Source: Streptomyces sp. SID13031 (lineage in GTDB: Bacteria > Actinomycetota > Actinomycetes > Propionibacteriales > Kribbellaceae). From it: 64,000 nucleotides of DNA. Made by a program: the position numbers and the translations under genes. Positions 1-8,142 of this stretch are shown here, in pieces. The stretch spans positions 159,993 through 223,992 of the forward strand of contig NZ_JAAGLV010000015.1 in assembly GCF_010548305.1 (NCBI RefSeq). Direction: 5' to 3'. The first letter of the stretch is position 1; every line of letters starts with the position of its first letter. A model generated the notes under the pieces. It saw nothing but the letters and a program-made list of their open reading frames with translations. It had not been told where the DNA came from and did no database searches.

Positions 1-2029
1 GCTGATCTGCGCCAAGGTCCTCCTCCCCGGCGCCGACGACTCCACCAACGGCATCCAGGCCCGCCTCGACCGAATGGAACGCCGCCTAACCATCACCGGC
101 GGAGTCGGCACAGCACCAGCCGGCCCACCCGGTACAACGAACGCTGGCGCCTACGCCCCAGCCAGTACTTCGAACGCCGGTGCCTATACCCCAGCCGCCG
201 GTACTGCGCCCGCCGGTGCCCCGCCGTCGCCTCCCGAGGCGTCGGGCCCGGCCCCCGCCCAGGCGCAGGGACAGCCGCAGGTACAGGGCCAACTGCAGGG
301 TGCTGGACAGCCGCAAAGGTCCGGAGAGCCGCAGGCATCGGGTCAGTCGCACGGCGCCGGACAGTCGGGGGCTTCAGACCAGTCGCAGGGTGCGGCGTCG
401 AACCCGGCTGCAGGCCAGGGCCAGGGTGAGGTTCCTGGGCAGACTCAGTTGTCGGTGCAGGCGCAGCCCGACGAGGGCGCTCAAGTGCAGGATCCGGGCG
501 CTCCGCGGTCGGCAGCTCCGGCGAATGCTCAGGGCCAGGACCGGGCAGCGTCGCAGTCCGCACCCTCGCAGCAAGCAGGCTCGCAGCCTGCGGCGACGCA
601 GGCGGTTGCGGCCGCGTCCACTGCCGTGCCTGCGCAGGCGGCTGCGGTGGACAACTCTGGATCGCGCTCCGGTGCGTGGGGCGACGAGCCTGCCGCTGGG
701 GCGGTACAGGGTGGTTGGAACTCGCAGACGGCCCCAGGTGGTGCTGCCGGTGCGCCTGCTGGAAGCGCGCCTGCCACGAATGCGCCTACAGCGGGTGGAC
801 CGGCCGGGAGTCCGGCTGGCACGAATGCTGCTGTGGGTGGATCTGCCGGAGGTGTGGCTGCTCAGAGTGCTCCTGGTCGGGGGCCTGCGGTGGCTGGGAC
901 GTCTTCGGGGTCGATGGGACTGATTGATGTCCGGCGGTTGTGGCCGGAGATTCTCGAGGCGGTGAAGGCGAAGCGGCGGTTCGCGTGGATCATGCTGAGC
1001 CAGAACGCTCAGGTGATCGCGATCGACGAGCAGACGCTGACGCTCGGTCTGGTGAACGCCGGTGCGCGGGAGAGCTTCGCGCGATCCGGCAGCGACGAGA
1101 TCCTGCGGGAGGCGATGGTCGCCACGATCGGGATCGACCGCCGCGTCGAAGCGGTCGTCGACCCGTCCAGCGATCCCAGCGCGACCGCGCCGGCCGCGCC
1201 GGGCGGGGCACGCCCCCTGGCATCGCCGCCACCGAGTGCGCCGCCCGCGTCGTCCTGGGACGCCCAGCCCCCGTCCGCCCCACCCAGCACCGGCACCGCC
1301 CCAGCCAACCCCGGCAACGCCCAGCCCAGCTCCGGAAAGGCCGGCAACGGCCCGACCAGCGACGGCAACTCCCCGTCCAGCGGCAGCAACGCTCCGACTG
1401 GCAATGCTCAGACCGGCAATGACAACGCTTCGCCCGGCAACGCGCCGACCGGCAATGGCAATGCTCCGACCGGCGACGGCACGGGCGCCCCGACGAGCAA
1501 CGCTCCGACCGGCGACGGCATGGGTGCCCCGACGGGCAATGCGCAGCCCTCAGGCCAGACGGGCAACTATTCAGCCCCCGGCGTTGCGAACGCTTCTGCC
1601 GGCGGAGATACGGGTGGTGGCGCGGTGGCCACCGCGGTGCGCGAGCCGGAGACAACGCCCGGCGGGCAAGCCGTCGTAGTACAGGAAACCGCGGCAGTGA
1701 CTCAGCAGGCCGACCAGACCGGCCAGACCGGGATGCAGTCGGATCAGCAGGCCGGAGGACCACCGGCGCCGGCCGCGAACCCCGAGCAGGGTACGCAGGA
1801 TCGCCCAGAGCAGACGGCGAGCAAGCGTCGCGCCGCTGAAGCTGCGGTCGCGGCTGAGCAGAGCCTGCGTGCCGCCCAGGTCCAGGTCGACGAAGCCCCC
1901 CTCACTCCCGAGGAGGAAGCCGAAGCGGTCGCCGAGGACGACGTGATCCTCGAAGAGGACTCCCGCAGCCACACCGACCTCCTCAGCGAAACCCTCGGCG
2001 CCCAGATCATCAGCGAAGAACCCAACTAA
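1..2029 (+). CDS. dnaX: DNA polymerase III subunit gamma/tau, 3' part
   Basis: Clamp-loader subunit; only the C-terminal part is present. The reading frame is open from base 2 (codons L-I-C-A-K-V-L-L-P-G), so the gene enters from the left and the ATG at 74 is internal. What is seen is the end of the domain III collar region, then a long A/Q/G/P-rich linker, a conserved island at about nt 910-1160 (SMGLIDVRRLWPEIL onward) that matches the tau-type C-terminal region of actinobacterial DnaX, a second low-complexity linker with NAPTG-type repeats, and an acidic tail. The AAA+ ATPase part lies outside the window. Its position before ybaB and recR is the usual bacterial order and supports the call. 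Confidence 0.9.
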   Translation, partial: LICAKVLLPGADDSTNGIQARLDRMERRLTITGGVGTAPAGPPGTTNAGAYAPASTSNAGAYTPAAGTAPAGAPPSPPEASGPAPAQAQGQPQVQGQLQGAGQPQRSGEPQASGQSHGAGQSGASDQSQGAASNPAAGQGQGEVPGQTQLSVQAQPDEGAQVQDPGAPRSAAPANAQGQDRAASQSAPSQQAGSQPAATQAVAAASTAVPAQAAAVDNSGSRSGAWGDEPAAGAVQGGWNSQTAPGGAAGAPAGSAPATNAPTAGGPAGSPAGTNAAVGGSAGGVAAQSAPGRGPAVAGTSSGSMGLIDVRRLWPEILEAVKAKRRFAWIMLSQNAQVIAIDEQTLTLGLVNAGARESFARSGSDEILREAMVATIGIDRRVEAVVDPSSDPSATAPAAPGGARPLASPPPSAPPASSWDAQPPSAPPSTGTAPANPGNAQPSSGKAGNGPTSDGNSPSSGSNAPTGNAQTGNDNASPGNAPTGNGNAPTGDGTGAPTSNAPTGDGMGAPTGNAQPSGQTGNYSAPGVANASAGGDTGGGAVATAVREPETTPGGQAVVVQETAAVTQQADQTGQTGMQSDQQAGGPPAPAANPEQGTQDRPEQTASKRRAAEAAVAAEQSLRAAQVQVDEAPLTPEEEAEAVAEDDVILEEDSRSHTDLLSETLGAQIISEEPN
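1391..1542 (+). repeat. in-frame NAPTG-type coding repeat in dnaX
   Basis: Degenerate in-frame repetition of codons for A-P-T-G-(N/D)-G/A inside the second linker of DnaX, with about seven imperfect units (NAPTG, NAQTG, NAPTGNG, NAPTGDG, GAPTSN, NAPTGDG, GAPTGN). It lies in a disordered-looking linker, so length variation between strains would probably be tolerated. Confidence 0.75.
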
Positions 2030-2255
2030 CCCACCCAACAGCCGCCCGCCCCGTCCGATCGCGACACCCAACGCCAGCACCGAGCCACCGAGCCGCGCCC
2101 ACCAACCGGGCGCTCAGCCCGTGCCTGAGGGTTGGATGGCGGGCCCGTACCTGACAACCGGGCTGTCGGGCGGTCGAGTGCGGGCCTGAGGTTGGGTGAT
2201 CGCCCCGCGCCTGGTCAACCGCGCAGTCGAGCCAGTACGCGACGACTTGGTGACT

Positions 2256-2318
2256 GGGCCTGCGCCCGGCGACTGGGCGACCGAGACGGGCCTGCGCCTG
2301 ACGGCTGGGCGACCGATT
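2256..2318 (+). repeat. two-copy imperfect tandem repeat (32/31 bp)
   Basis: Two adjacent units begin GGGCCTGCGCC and end TGGGCGACCGA, differing at a few positions. A third, weaker partial unit (GCGCCTGACGACGG) follows. The surrounding sequence from about 2120 carries further decayed versions of GCCTGA/GGGCGACC. Function unknown. Confidence 0.55.
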
Positions 2319-2432
2319 CCGCGCCTGACGACGGTGCCAGGCCTAGTGCCAGGTGCAGTGCCTGTGCCTGCGTCTGACGGTCGGGGTGGCGGGGGAGGGG
2401 TTGTAGGCGGGGGGCTTGGGGGTGGGGGTGGG

Positions 2433-2474
2433 TCGTCCACAGGCTGTGGATAAAGGTGTCCACAACTTGTGGAG
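2433..2474. promoter_or_regulatory. cluster of DnaA-box-like 9-mers
   Basis: TCGTCCACA (2433-2441, +), TGTGGATAA (2445-2453, the exact reverse complement of TTATCCACA) and GTGTCCACA (2456-2464, +) lie within 32 bases. The last overlaps a palindrome TCCACAA-C-TTGTGGA (2460-2474). TTATCCACA is the E. coli DnaA consensus and TTGTCCACA is the form typical of high-GC actinobacteria; two of the boxes differ from the latter at one position. DnaA binding is inferred. It is not a replication origin: there is no dnaA-dnaN context. Confidence 0.5.
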
Positions 2475-2542
2475 GGGGCTTGGGAGACTTATCGGTTTCC
2501 TGGTCTGTGCTCCCGCAGGGGTGGGTTGTCCGGGTGACCGGC

Positions 2543-2548
2543 TAGGCT
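2543..2548 (+). promoter_or_regulatory. -10-like hexamer for ybaB-recR
   Basis: TAGGCT matches the actinobacterial TAnnnT -10 pattern. No good -35 is seen at 16-19 bases upstream. Transcription starting near 2555 would give about 40 bases of leader before the GTG at 2595. Confidence 0.35.
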
Positions 2549-2594
2549 CGGGGAGCAAGTGGAAACTGGGAAGCAGTTCGGACGGGAGATCTCG

Positions 2595-3074
2595 GTGTTC
2601 GACGGTGGCGGTTCGCAGGGCGCTGGTGGCTTCGACATGTCCAATCTGCTGGCCCAGGCGCAGGCGATGCAGAGCCAGTTGATGGAGGCTCAGGCCAACC
2701 TGGAGAGCCAGGAGGTCGAGGGCAGTGCCGGCGGTGGGCTGGTGACCGCGCTCGTGTCCGGTACCGGTGAGCTGCTCAGCCTGACCATCAAGCCGCAGGC
2801 CGTGGATCCCGACGACACCGAGACGCTGGCCGACCTGATCGTGGCTGCCGTCCGGGACGCCTCGGAGAATGCCAAGCAGGTCGCGGCCACCGCGATGGGC
2901 CCGCTGGCCGGTGGGCTCGGTGGCGGTCTGCCCGGCCTCGACGGGATGTTCGGCGGCGCCGACACCGACGCGGACGACGACGCGATCGACGGCCTGAACG
3001 ACGGTTCCAGCAGGCCCAGCATCGGCTTCGGCAAGCCCGACGGGACCGGTTCGCCCGGTCAGAACCCGGGCTGA
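2595..3074 (+). CDS. ybaB: YbaB/EbfC family nucleoid-associated protein
   Basis: Small DNA-binding protein of the YbaB/EbfC family, whose members bind DNA as tweezer-shaped dimers; it is encoded between dnaX and recR in most bacteria. The core reads FDMSNLLAQAQAMQSQL, then GGGLVTALVSGTGEL and VDPDDTETLADLIVAAVRDA, which are family-typical. The C-terminus has an acidic, G/P-rich extension. GTG at 2595 was chosen because GGGAG lies 6 bases upstream (2584-2588) and the product then starts close to the family core; an earlier in-frame GTG at 2559 is possible. The gene ends one base before the recR start, so the two are probably cotranscribed and translationally coupled. Confidence 0.88.
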   Translation: MFDGGGSQGAGGFDMSNLLAQAQAMQSQLMEAQANLESQEVEGSAGGGLVTALVSGTGELLSLTIKPQAVDPDDTETLADLIVAAVRDASENAKQVAATAMGPLAGGLGGGLPGLDGMFGGADTDADDDAIDGLNDGSSRPSIGFGKPDGTGSPGQNPG

Positions 3075-3075
3075 C

Positions 3076-3675
3076 GTGTACGAAGGGGCCGTCCAGGACC
3101 TCATCGACGAGCTCGGCCGGCTGCCCGGCGTCGGTCCGAAGTCCGCGCAGCGGATCGCTTTCCACCTGCTCGCGGCCGACGAGACCGACGTTCGCCGGCT
3201 CGCGCACGTGCTCGTGCAGGTGAAGGAGAAGGTCAAGTTCTGCGAGATCTGCGGCAACGTCTCGGAGGAGACGTTGTGCCGGATCTGCCGCGACCCGCGT
3301 CGCGACCTCGCGCTGATCTGCGTGGTCGAGGAAGCCAAGGACGTCGTGGCGGTCGAGCGGACCCGCGAGTTCCGCGGCCGTTATCACGTCCTCGGCGGCG
3401 CGATCTCGCCGATCGAGGGGATCGGGCCGGACGAGCTGCGGATCAGGGAACTGATGCTGCGGCTGGCCGACGGAGAGGTGACCGAGATCATTCTGGCCAC
3501 CGATCCGAACCTCGAGGGTGAGGCGACAGCGACCTATCTGAGCCGGTTGTTACGGCCCATGGGGTTGCGCGTCACCCGTTTGGCTAGTGGACTTCCAGTA
3601 GGCGGTGACCTCGAGTACGCCGACGAGGTCACACTCGGACGGGCGTTTGAAGGGCGACGATCGATCGATGACTGA
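3076..3675 (+). CDS. recR: recombination mediator protein RecR
   Basis: RecR works with RecF and RecO in loading RecA at gapped DNA. At 199 aa it has the usual length. In order: an N-terminal helix-hairpin-helix (LGRLPGVGPKSAQRIAFHLL), a four-cysteine zinc finger (CEICGNVSEETLCRIC), a Toprim domain (LALICVVEEAKDVVAVE, then HVLGGAISPIEGIGPDEL) and a C-terminal region with a Walker B-like ATDPNLEGEATA. It starts with GTG one base after ybaB stops and overlaps the next gene by 8 bases, so the three form one operon. Confidence 0.95.
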   Translation: MYEGAVQDLIDELGRLPGVGPKSAQRIAFHLLAADETDVRRLAHVLVQVKEKVKFCEICGNVSEETLCRICRDPRRDLALICVVEEAKDVVAVERTREFRGRYHVLGGAISPIEGIGPDELRIRELMLRLADGEVTEIILATDPNLEGEATATYLSRLLRPMGLRVTRLASGLPVGGDLEYADEVTLGRAFEGRRSIDD

Positions 3676-4312
3676 ATCAACCGATATTGCAGAGCGCGCT
3701 CTGGCGACGGATTCTGAGGACCTGCTGGAATTCGCCGAACAGATCGCCGACCAGGTGCAGAGCTTCCTCATCTCCGTGCGCGATATCGCCGCACAGCCCG
3801 ATGAGGACGGCGTCGACGAGGGTCTCGCCTCGCTGCCGTACCTGCTGCTCGAGGTCAGCCAGCTGCTGCTGGCCGGCGGGCGGCTGGGTGCCTTCGAGGA
3901 CTTCGTCCCCGAGGAGCGGTTCGAGAGCGACGCGGGTCCGGATCCGGACCTGGACGCGATGCGCGACCGGCTGGCGATCCTGTTCGAGGGCCTCGACGAG
4001 TACGCCGAGGTCTTCGACCCGTATGCCGCGCCGCCGGAGATCACCGTCAACCGGCTCTCCGACGACCTGACCGCGATCGCGACCGATCTGGTGCACGGAC
4101 TCGCGCACTACGAAGAGGGTCGTGTCGTCGAGGCGCTGTGGTGGTGGCAGTTCTCCTACGTGTCCACCTGGGGCGCGGCGGCGAGCGCGGTACTGCGGGC
4201 CATCCAGTCGCTGATCGCGCACGACCGGCTGGAGCCGGCCCACGACGCGGAGACCGAGGCCACCGACCGCGAGCTCGTCGAGGTCGCCGAGGAAGCCGTC
4301 CAGCGCCGCTGA
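3668..4312 (+). CDS. DUF5063 family protein
   Basis: A 214-aa acidic, probably cytoplasmic helical protein of unknown function that I recognise as the DUF5063 family often found downstream of recR in actinobacteria. Conserved-looking stretches are LPYLLLEVSQLLLAGGRLG, EVFDPYA and EALWWWQFSYVSTWGAAASAVLRAIQSLI. ATG 3668 overlaps the recR stop; an upstream in-frame ATG would lie deep inside recR. No signal peptide or membrane segment is seen. Its context suggests co-expression with recombination genes, but nothing in the sequence shows a repair role. Confidence 0.8.
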   Translation: MTESTDIAERALATDSEDLLEFAEQIADQVQSFLISVRDIAAQPDEDGVDEGLASLPYLLLEVSQLLLAGGRLGAFEDFVPEERFESDAGPDPDLDAMRDRLAILFEGLDEYAEVFDPYAAPPEITVNRLSDDLTAIATDLVHGLAHYEEGRVVEALWWWQFSYVSTWGAAASAVLRAIQSLIAHDRLEPAHDAETEATDRELVEVAEEAVQRR

Positions 4313-4410
4313 TCTCCCGTACGACGACCGCCCGGCCCCCGCCGTACTGCGACTGGCGGGCAAGCCGGGCGATGCCGGGTAGGCCCGGGCGGTGCGGGTC
4401 GGCCGGGTGG

Positions 4411-5373
4411 TTACCGGTGTACGGGCGTTGGCTCGGCTTGGCTGCGGTGGTTGGCTGCGACGAGCAGGATTGAGCGAACCGCGACCCAGCCGATCCACAG
4501 GGTGACGACGGCGAGGATCGCGATCGTCCACAGGTCAAGCAGCGGAGCCTGGGTCGCCGTCAGCCAGTGGATGCCGTAGGTGCCGGCGGCTGCCGTGGTG
4601 AAGGTCATGGTCCAGAAGGTCAAGGCGAACGGCAGCTTCGCGATGGTCGGGATCAGTGCCACCTGGACCAGCAGGAACAGGATGAACGTGCCCAGCCACG
4701 TGTGCTGGAAGACGTCGGGGTGCCCGTTCAGCGCGAAGTACGCGTTGCCGGCGACCGCCGGTGGCGCGGCGTAGATCGCGAACGTCGCGATCAGCGCGTC
4801 CGGAAGGGCCGGCCGGGTAGCGAGCCTGACGGTGACCCCGGCGCCGATCAGCAGCCACAGCAGTAGCCCGATCCCGAACGACGCGAAGCCGAGCTCGCGC
4901 AGCCCGACCGTCGCCAGGGCCTGGCCGCCGATGAAGGTGATCGCGACCGTCGGCAGCAGATAGGCCGGGTGGAGCTGGTCGAGTTCGAGACCACCGAGCA
5001 TCAGCCTGCGCACGAAGAACGTGGCGAGTGCGGCGGTGATCACGATCATGATCACCACGACCGTCTTGCCGGCGATCGCTGAGTACTGACTCAAGTGTGC
5101 CCCGAGCAACAGGCCGCTGGCCGGGATCAACGCCACGAACACCCCGAGCACGGGATGGTTCACATCCGAGCGCACCTGCCGCGCAGTACGGGCTCCCAAT
5201 CCATAGCGGACCAGGCTGATCACCCAGGCGACGGCCGCGAGGATCCACAAGGCATTCGCCACGCCTGCAGTGATGCCGAGGCTTTCGCTCGCCACCGTCC
5301 AGGTGCCGGCCAGTCCGGACAGACCGAACGCGATCCCGAACAGGGGGAATGGAAATGCTTTACTCGTACCCAT
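4411..5373 (-). CDS. TDT/SLAC1-family transporter (TehA-like)
   Basis: An integral membrane protein of 320 aa with about ten hydrophobic helices, matching the tellurite-resistance/dicarboxylate transporter (TDT) and SLAC1 anion-channel family. Recognisable segments are PFPLFGIAFGLSGLAGTW at the N-terminus, GLELDQLHPAYLLPTVA in the middle, and LPFALTFWTMTFTTAAAGTY near the C-terminus. Substrate cannot be told: relatives move sulfite, malate, chloride or nitrate, or affect tellurite tolerance. AAGGGAAG lies about 7 bases before the ATG. It is monocistronic and convergent with the DUF5063 gene. Confidence 0.85.
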   Translation of the reverse strand: MGTSKAFPFPLFGIAFGLSGLAGTWTVASESLGITAGVANALWILAAVAWVISLVRYGLGARTARQVRSDVNHPVLGVFVALIPASGLLLGAHLSQYSAIAGKTVVVIMIVITAALATFFVRRLMLGGLELDQLHPAYLLPTVAITFIGGQALATVGLRELGFASFGIGLLLWLLIGAGVTVRLATRPALPDALIATFAIYAAPPAVAGNAYFALNGHPDVFQHTWLGTFILFLLVQVALIPTIAKLPFALTFWTMTFTTAAAGTYGIHWLTATQAPLLDLWTIAILAVVTLWIGWVAVRSILLVAANHRSQAEPTPVHR

Positions 5374-5611
5374 CTCGCGTCTTCCCTTTCGCGTGAAACG
5401 ACCAATCGCTTCAGCTCAGCATGTCGACCGGGGCGGGTATTCCGAACTTGCTGAAAGGTTTTCGCTACCAGCTTGAAGGTTGCGGCTATAACGGCAGCTT
5501 CGCGTACTCGGGATCAGGGGCCTCCGGCAACGAAGTACGGAAGGCGAGTCGCCGCCGCGAAGTTGTCCACAGGGAGCGGCGACCGGGCTCGCGGTCGGAG
5601 CCGCAAACCGG

Positions 5612-6280
5612 TTGAATGTCGGGGTGTCCGTTTACGAGTTGCTCGGCAAACTGCCCGATATCGACCAGGTCCGCCGGACCAGTCGCGCCCTCGCCATGCT
5701 CGACGCCGTGCTCAGCCCGGAGCCCGAGTATCGCGTCTACACCTTCGATTCACGCTGGTCGCCGACCGATGAGGCGGCGCTGATGCGCAGCGGCATGGGG
5801 GACGACTACTCGATCGTCTTCTCGCCCGCCGGCGCCATCGGCCAGGGGTTCGATCACGAGTCGCCGATCTCACCCTGGCAACCCCAGTTGAGTGGCACCT
5901 GGCCGGGCCTCTTCATCGGCGTTCCCGACGAGCTGGCGCCGGCGCTGGACGAGTCAGCCTTCACCGACGACCAGGGCAATCGCAACGTGACCGTTTGCTT
6001 CTGGCGCACTCCGGTGGACGAGCGCTGGCAGTGCGGGCCGGTCGAAGGAGTCGAGAAGGATGGCGCCGACTGGCTGTTCAATCTGATCGCCGACGGGCGC
6101 CCCGAGGCCTACCTGACCTTCGCCGAGCACTACTACGACATCGCGCTGGAGCTTGACGCCATCCGTCACGTCTACGCGCTGATGCCTCTCACCGAGGAGC
6201 TCGTCACGGCGCTGAACCCGGAAGTCCTGCTCAAGGACCTCAAGGACGACATCGCCGAGATCGGCTACCCGCGCCCCTGA
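5612..6280 (+). CDS. hypothetical protein
   Basis: A 222-aa acidic soluble protein I do not recognise. It is rich in aromatic residues (SPWQPQLSGTWPGLFIGVP; VCFWRTPVDERWQCG) and has an acidic C-terminus, with no membrane segment, signal peptide or clear catalytic motif. Start uncertain: TTG 5612 has a distant GGAG (5597-5600), while GTG 5624 in the same frame has no clear ribosome site. A TTGTCCACA motif lies at 5563-5571, upstream. It is monocistronic; the gap to the TetR gene is 57 bases and holds an operator-like site. Confidence 0.65.
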   Translation: MNVGVSVYELLGKLPDIDQVRRTSRALAMLDAVLSPEPEYRVYTFDSRWSPTDEAALMRSGMGDDYSIVFSPAGAIGQGFDHESPISPWQPQLSGTWPGLFIGVPDELAPALDESAFTDDQGNRNVTVCFWRTPVDERWQCGPVEGVEKDGADWLFNLIADGRPEAYLTFAEHYYDIALELDAIRHVYALMPLTEELVTALNPEVLLKDLKDDIAEIGYPRP

Positions 6281-6298
6281 GCGGCCACCCGGAAATCA

Positions 6299-6331
6299 TT
6301 TTGCATCAATCGTTCCAAAACGTGTTACGGT
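6299..6331 (+). promoter_or_regulatory. promoter and operator of the TetR-MFS pair
   Basis: A 22-base imperfect palindrome (6299-6320: TTTTG arm, CAAAA arm; 8 of 11 pairs match) lies in an unusually AT-rich stretch. It overlaps a -35-like TTGCAT (6301-6306), followed after 19 bases by TACGGT (6326-6331), only 6 bases before the ATG. This fits an autoregulated, nearly leaderless promoter with a TetR-type operator over its -35 and spacer. Confidence 0.5.
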
Positions 6332-6337
6332 CGTGCC

Positions 6338-6910
6338 ATGGGCCGGCCGAGGAGTTTCGTCGAGGACACCGCGATCGACGCCGCCATGCGCGCGTTCTGG
6401 GCCAACGGCTACGAAGGAACCTCCACTCAGGACCTGTGTGAGGCCACGGGGCTGGGACGCAGCAGCATCTACAACACCTTCGCCGGCAAGCGGGACCTCT
6501 TCGAGAAGGCGCTCGCTCGCTACATCGACCGGAAGACCGCCGCCGCCCTGGAGTTGCTGGCCGGCGACAAGCCGGTGCGGGAGAAGGTTCGCACCCTGCT
6601 GTGGTGGGTGGTGGACTCGGATCCCGCTGACCCGATCGGCTGCCTGGTGGTCAATTCCATGGTCGAGCTCGGTCCGCACGACCCGGTAGCCGCCGACCAG
6701 TTGCGCCGCGACCAGGAGATCCGGCTGGTCGCGCTGGTGGCCGCGATCGAAGCCGGCCGGAGTACCGGGGAGGTCGCCGCGGACAAGGACGCGGAGACCT
6801 TGGCCCAGTTCGTCGTCGCCACCATCAGTGGGATGCGGGTAATGGCTCGCGGCGGCGCCGATCGGCCTGCCCTGGAAGCGATCGCGACTACTGCCCTGAC
6901 CGCCCTCTGA
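6338..6910 (+). CDS. TetR/AcrR family transcriptional regulator
   Basis: One-component repressor of 190 aa. The N-terminal helix-turn-helix reads IDAAMRAFWANGYEGTSTQ, then LCEATGLGRSSIYNTFAGKR, which is standard TetR_N. The C-terminal ligand domain has the WWVVDSDPADPIGCLVVNS pattern seen in TetR members that control MFS exporters or reductases. It is followed after 32 bases by an MFS gene on the same strand, so it probably represses itself and that transporter through the palindrome at 6299-6320. The ligand is unknown. Confidence 0.88.
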   Translation: MGRPRSFVEDTAIDAAMRAFWANGYEGTSTQDLCEATGLGRSSIYNTFAGKRDLFEKALARYIDRKTAAALELLAGDKPVREKVRTLLWWVVDSDPADPIGCLVVNSMVELGPHDPVAADQLRRDQEIRLVALVAAIEAGRSTGEVAADKDAETLAQFVVATISGMRVMARGGADRPALEAIATTALTAL

Positions 6911-6942
6911 CTCGCCGCCTACCGTCAAGGAGACAAGCCCCG

Positions 6943-8142
6943 ATGCCGGCTGCCATCTATGTGCTGGGCCTTGCCATCTTCGCCCAGGGGACCTCGGAGC
7001 TGATGCTGGCCGGCCTGCTGCCGGAGCTGTCATCGGACCTGGGAGTCACCATTCCGGACGCGGGCCTGCTGATCTCGGCCTTCGCGGTCGGGATGCTGGT
7101 CGGAGCCCCGGTGCTGGCAGTCGTCACCCTGCGCTGGAGACGCCGTACCGCGCTACTCGTCTTCCTCGCGATCTTCGCCTTCACCCACGTGATCGGAGCG
7201 CTGACGCCGAACTATCAGTTGCTCGTGGCAACAAGAATCGCCGGCGCCTTCGTCTACGCCGGATTCTGGGCTGTGGCCGCGGTCACCGCCCTGAGCCTGG
7301 TCCCGGCCGACCGACGGGGCCGGGCGATGAGCATCGTGGCGGGAGGACTGAGCCTGGCCACCATCGTCGGTCTACCGGCCGGCACCCTGCTCGGCCAGCA
7401 GTTCGGCTGGCGGGCACCCTTCTGGGCCGTCGCGGCCATGTCGATCAGCGTCATGGCCGCGGTATTCGTGACGATCCCCGGAACGCGGCCGGATCCGGCG
7501 GCCAGGCCACGCATATCCGCCGAACTTCGCGCTATGGCGAACCCGCGACTGTGGCTCGCCTACTCGACGACGGCTCTGTCGGTCGGCGCCCTACTGGTGG
7601 TCTTCAGCTACCTCGCACCGTTGCTGACCGAGGTCACCGGCTTGTCCTCAGGCTGGGTCCCTGCCGTCCTGGCCCTGTACGGCGTGGGCGCGCTGGCCGG
7701 CATCACCATCGGTGGCCGCACCTCTGACAGCCGCCCGTTCGGCACCCTCCTGGTGGGGCTCGGCGGCCTGGTCATCCTGTCGGTCGCGCTGGTCTTCTGG
7801 GCCGGCCAGCCGATCGCGGCCGTCGTGCTGATCGTTTCGCTGGGTGGCTTCGGGTTCGCCACGAACCCGGCGGTGAACACTCGGGTGTTCAGCCTGGCCG
7901 AGGGTGCGCCGACTCTGGCCGCGGCCGTGAACGTCTCTGCTTTCAACGTCGGCATCACGGTCGCACCATGGCTCGGTGGCCTGGCGATCGACGCGGGCGC
8001 GGGCTATGCCTCACTCGGCTGGATCGGCGCGGGCATCGGCATCCTTGCTCTGCTGACGGTCGTCGTCGCCCTCCGCACTCCGCCGAAGCCACGCATCGAG
8101 CCCGGCAGAGACCAACTCAGTCCGGCAGCATTGGGACGGTGA
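6943..8142 (+). CDS. MFS transporter, DHA1-like efflux permease
   Basis: A 399-aa major facilitator with about 12 hydrophobic helices. The N-terminus (MPAAIYVLGLAIFAQGTSEL) is typical of AraJ/CmlA-like proton antiporters, which carry MLAGLLPELSSDLGV-type sequence after helix 1; the motif-A-like loop is VVTLRWRRRTALL. The ribosome site AAGGAG lies about 11 bases before the ATG. Coupling to the TetR gene upstream points to inducible export of a toxic compound. Its last 26 bases overlap the 3' end of dinB on the other strand. Confidence 0.87.
   Translation: MPAAIYVLGLAIFAQGTSELMLAGLLPELSSDLGVTIPDAGLLISAFAVGMLVGAPVLAVVTLRWRRRTALLVFLAIFAFTHVIGALTPNYQLLVATRIAGAFVYAGFWAVAAVTALSLVPADRRGRAMSIVAGGLSLATIVGLPAGTLLGQQFGWRAPFWAVAAMSISVMAAVFVTIPGTRPDPAARPRISAELRAMANPRLWLAYSTTALSVGALLVVFSYLAPLLTEVTGLSSGWVPAVLALYGVGALAGITIGGRTSDSRPFGTLLVGLGGLVILSVALVFWAGQPIAAVVLIVSLGGFGFATNPAVNTRVFSLAEGAPTLAAAVNVSAFNVGITVAPWLGGLAIDAGAGYASLGWIGAGIGILALLTVVVALRTPPKPRIEPGRDQLSPAALGR

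Larger units (their letters stand above)
2030..2594. other. intergenic region dnaX-ybaB
   Basis: This 565-base gap has no convincing gene. It holds GC-rich degenerate repetition (about 2120-2370), a run of G-rich sequence (2385-2432), a cluster of DnaA-box-like motifs (2433-2474) and a promoter-like -10 hexamer before ybaB (2543-2548). Open frames in the first half have repetitive composition and no recognisable protein. Confidence 0.6.

Noticed and set aside
1391..1542. CRISPR-like array
   Set aside because: The repetition is in frame, imperfect and codes for NAPTG-type linker units in dnaX; there are no constant repeats with unique spacers and no cas genes in the window.
2433..2474. Chromosomal replication origin
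   Set aside because: DnaA-like boxes are few and dnaA/dnaN/rpmH are absent; oriC in actinobacteria lies between dnaA and dnaN.
2030..2594. Protein-coding genes or an SRP RNA in the dnaX-ybaB gap
   Set aside because: Open frames are repetitive with no ribosome sites or family motifs, and no SRP RNA core (GGUGCUGUUU/GGAAG...AGCA-like) was recognised.
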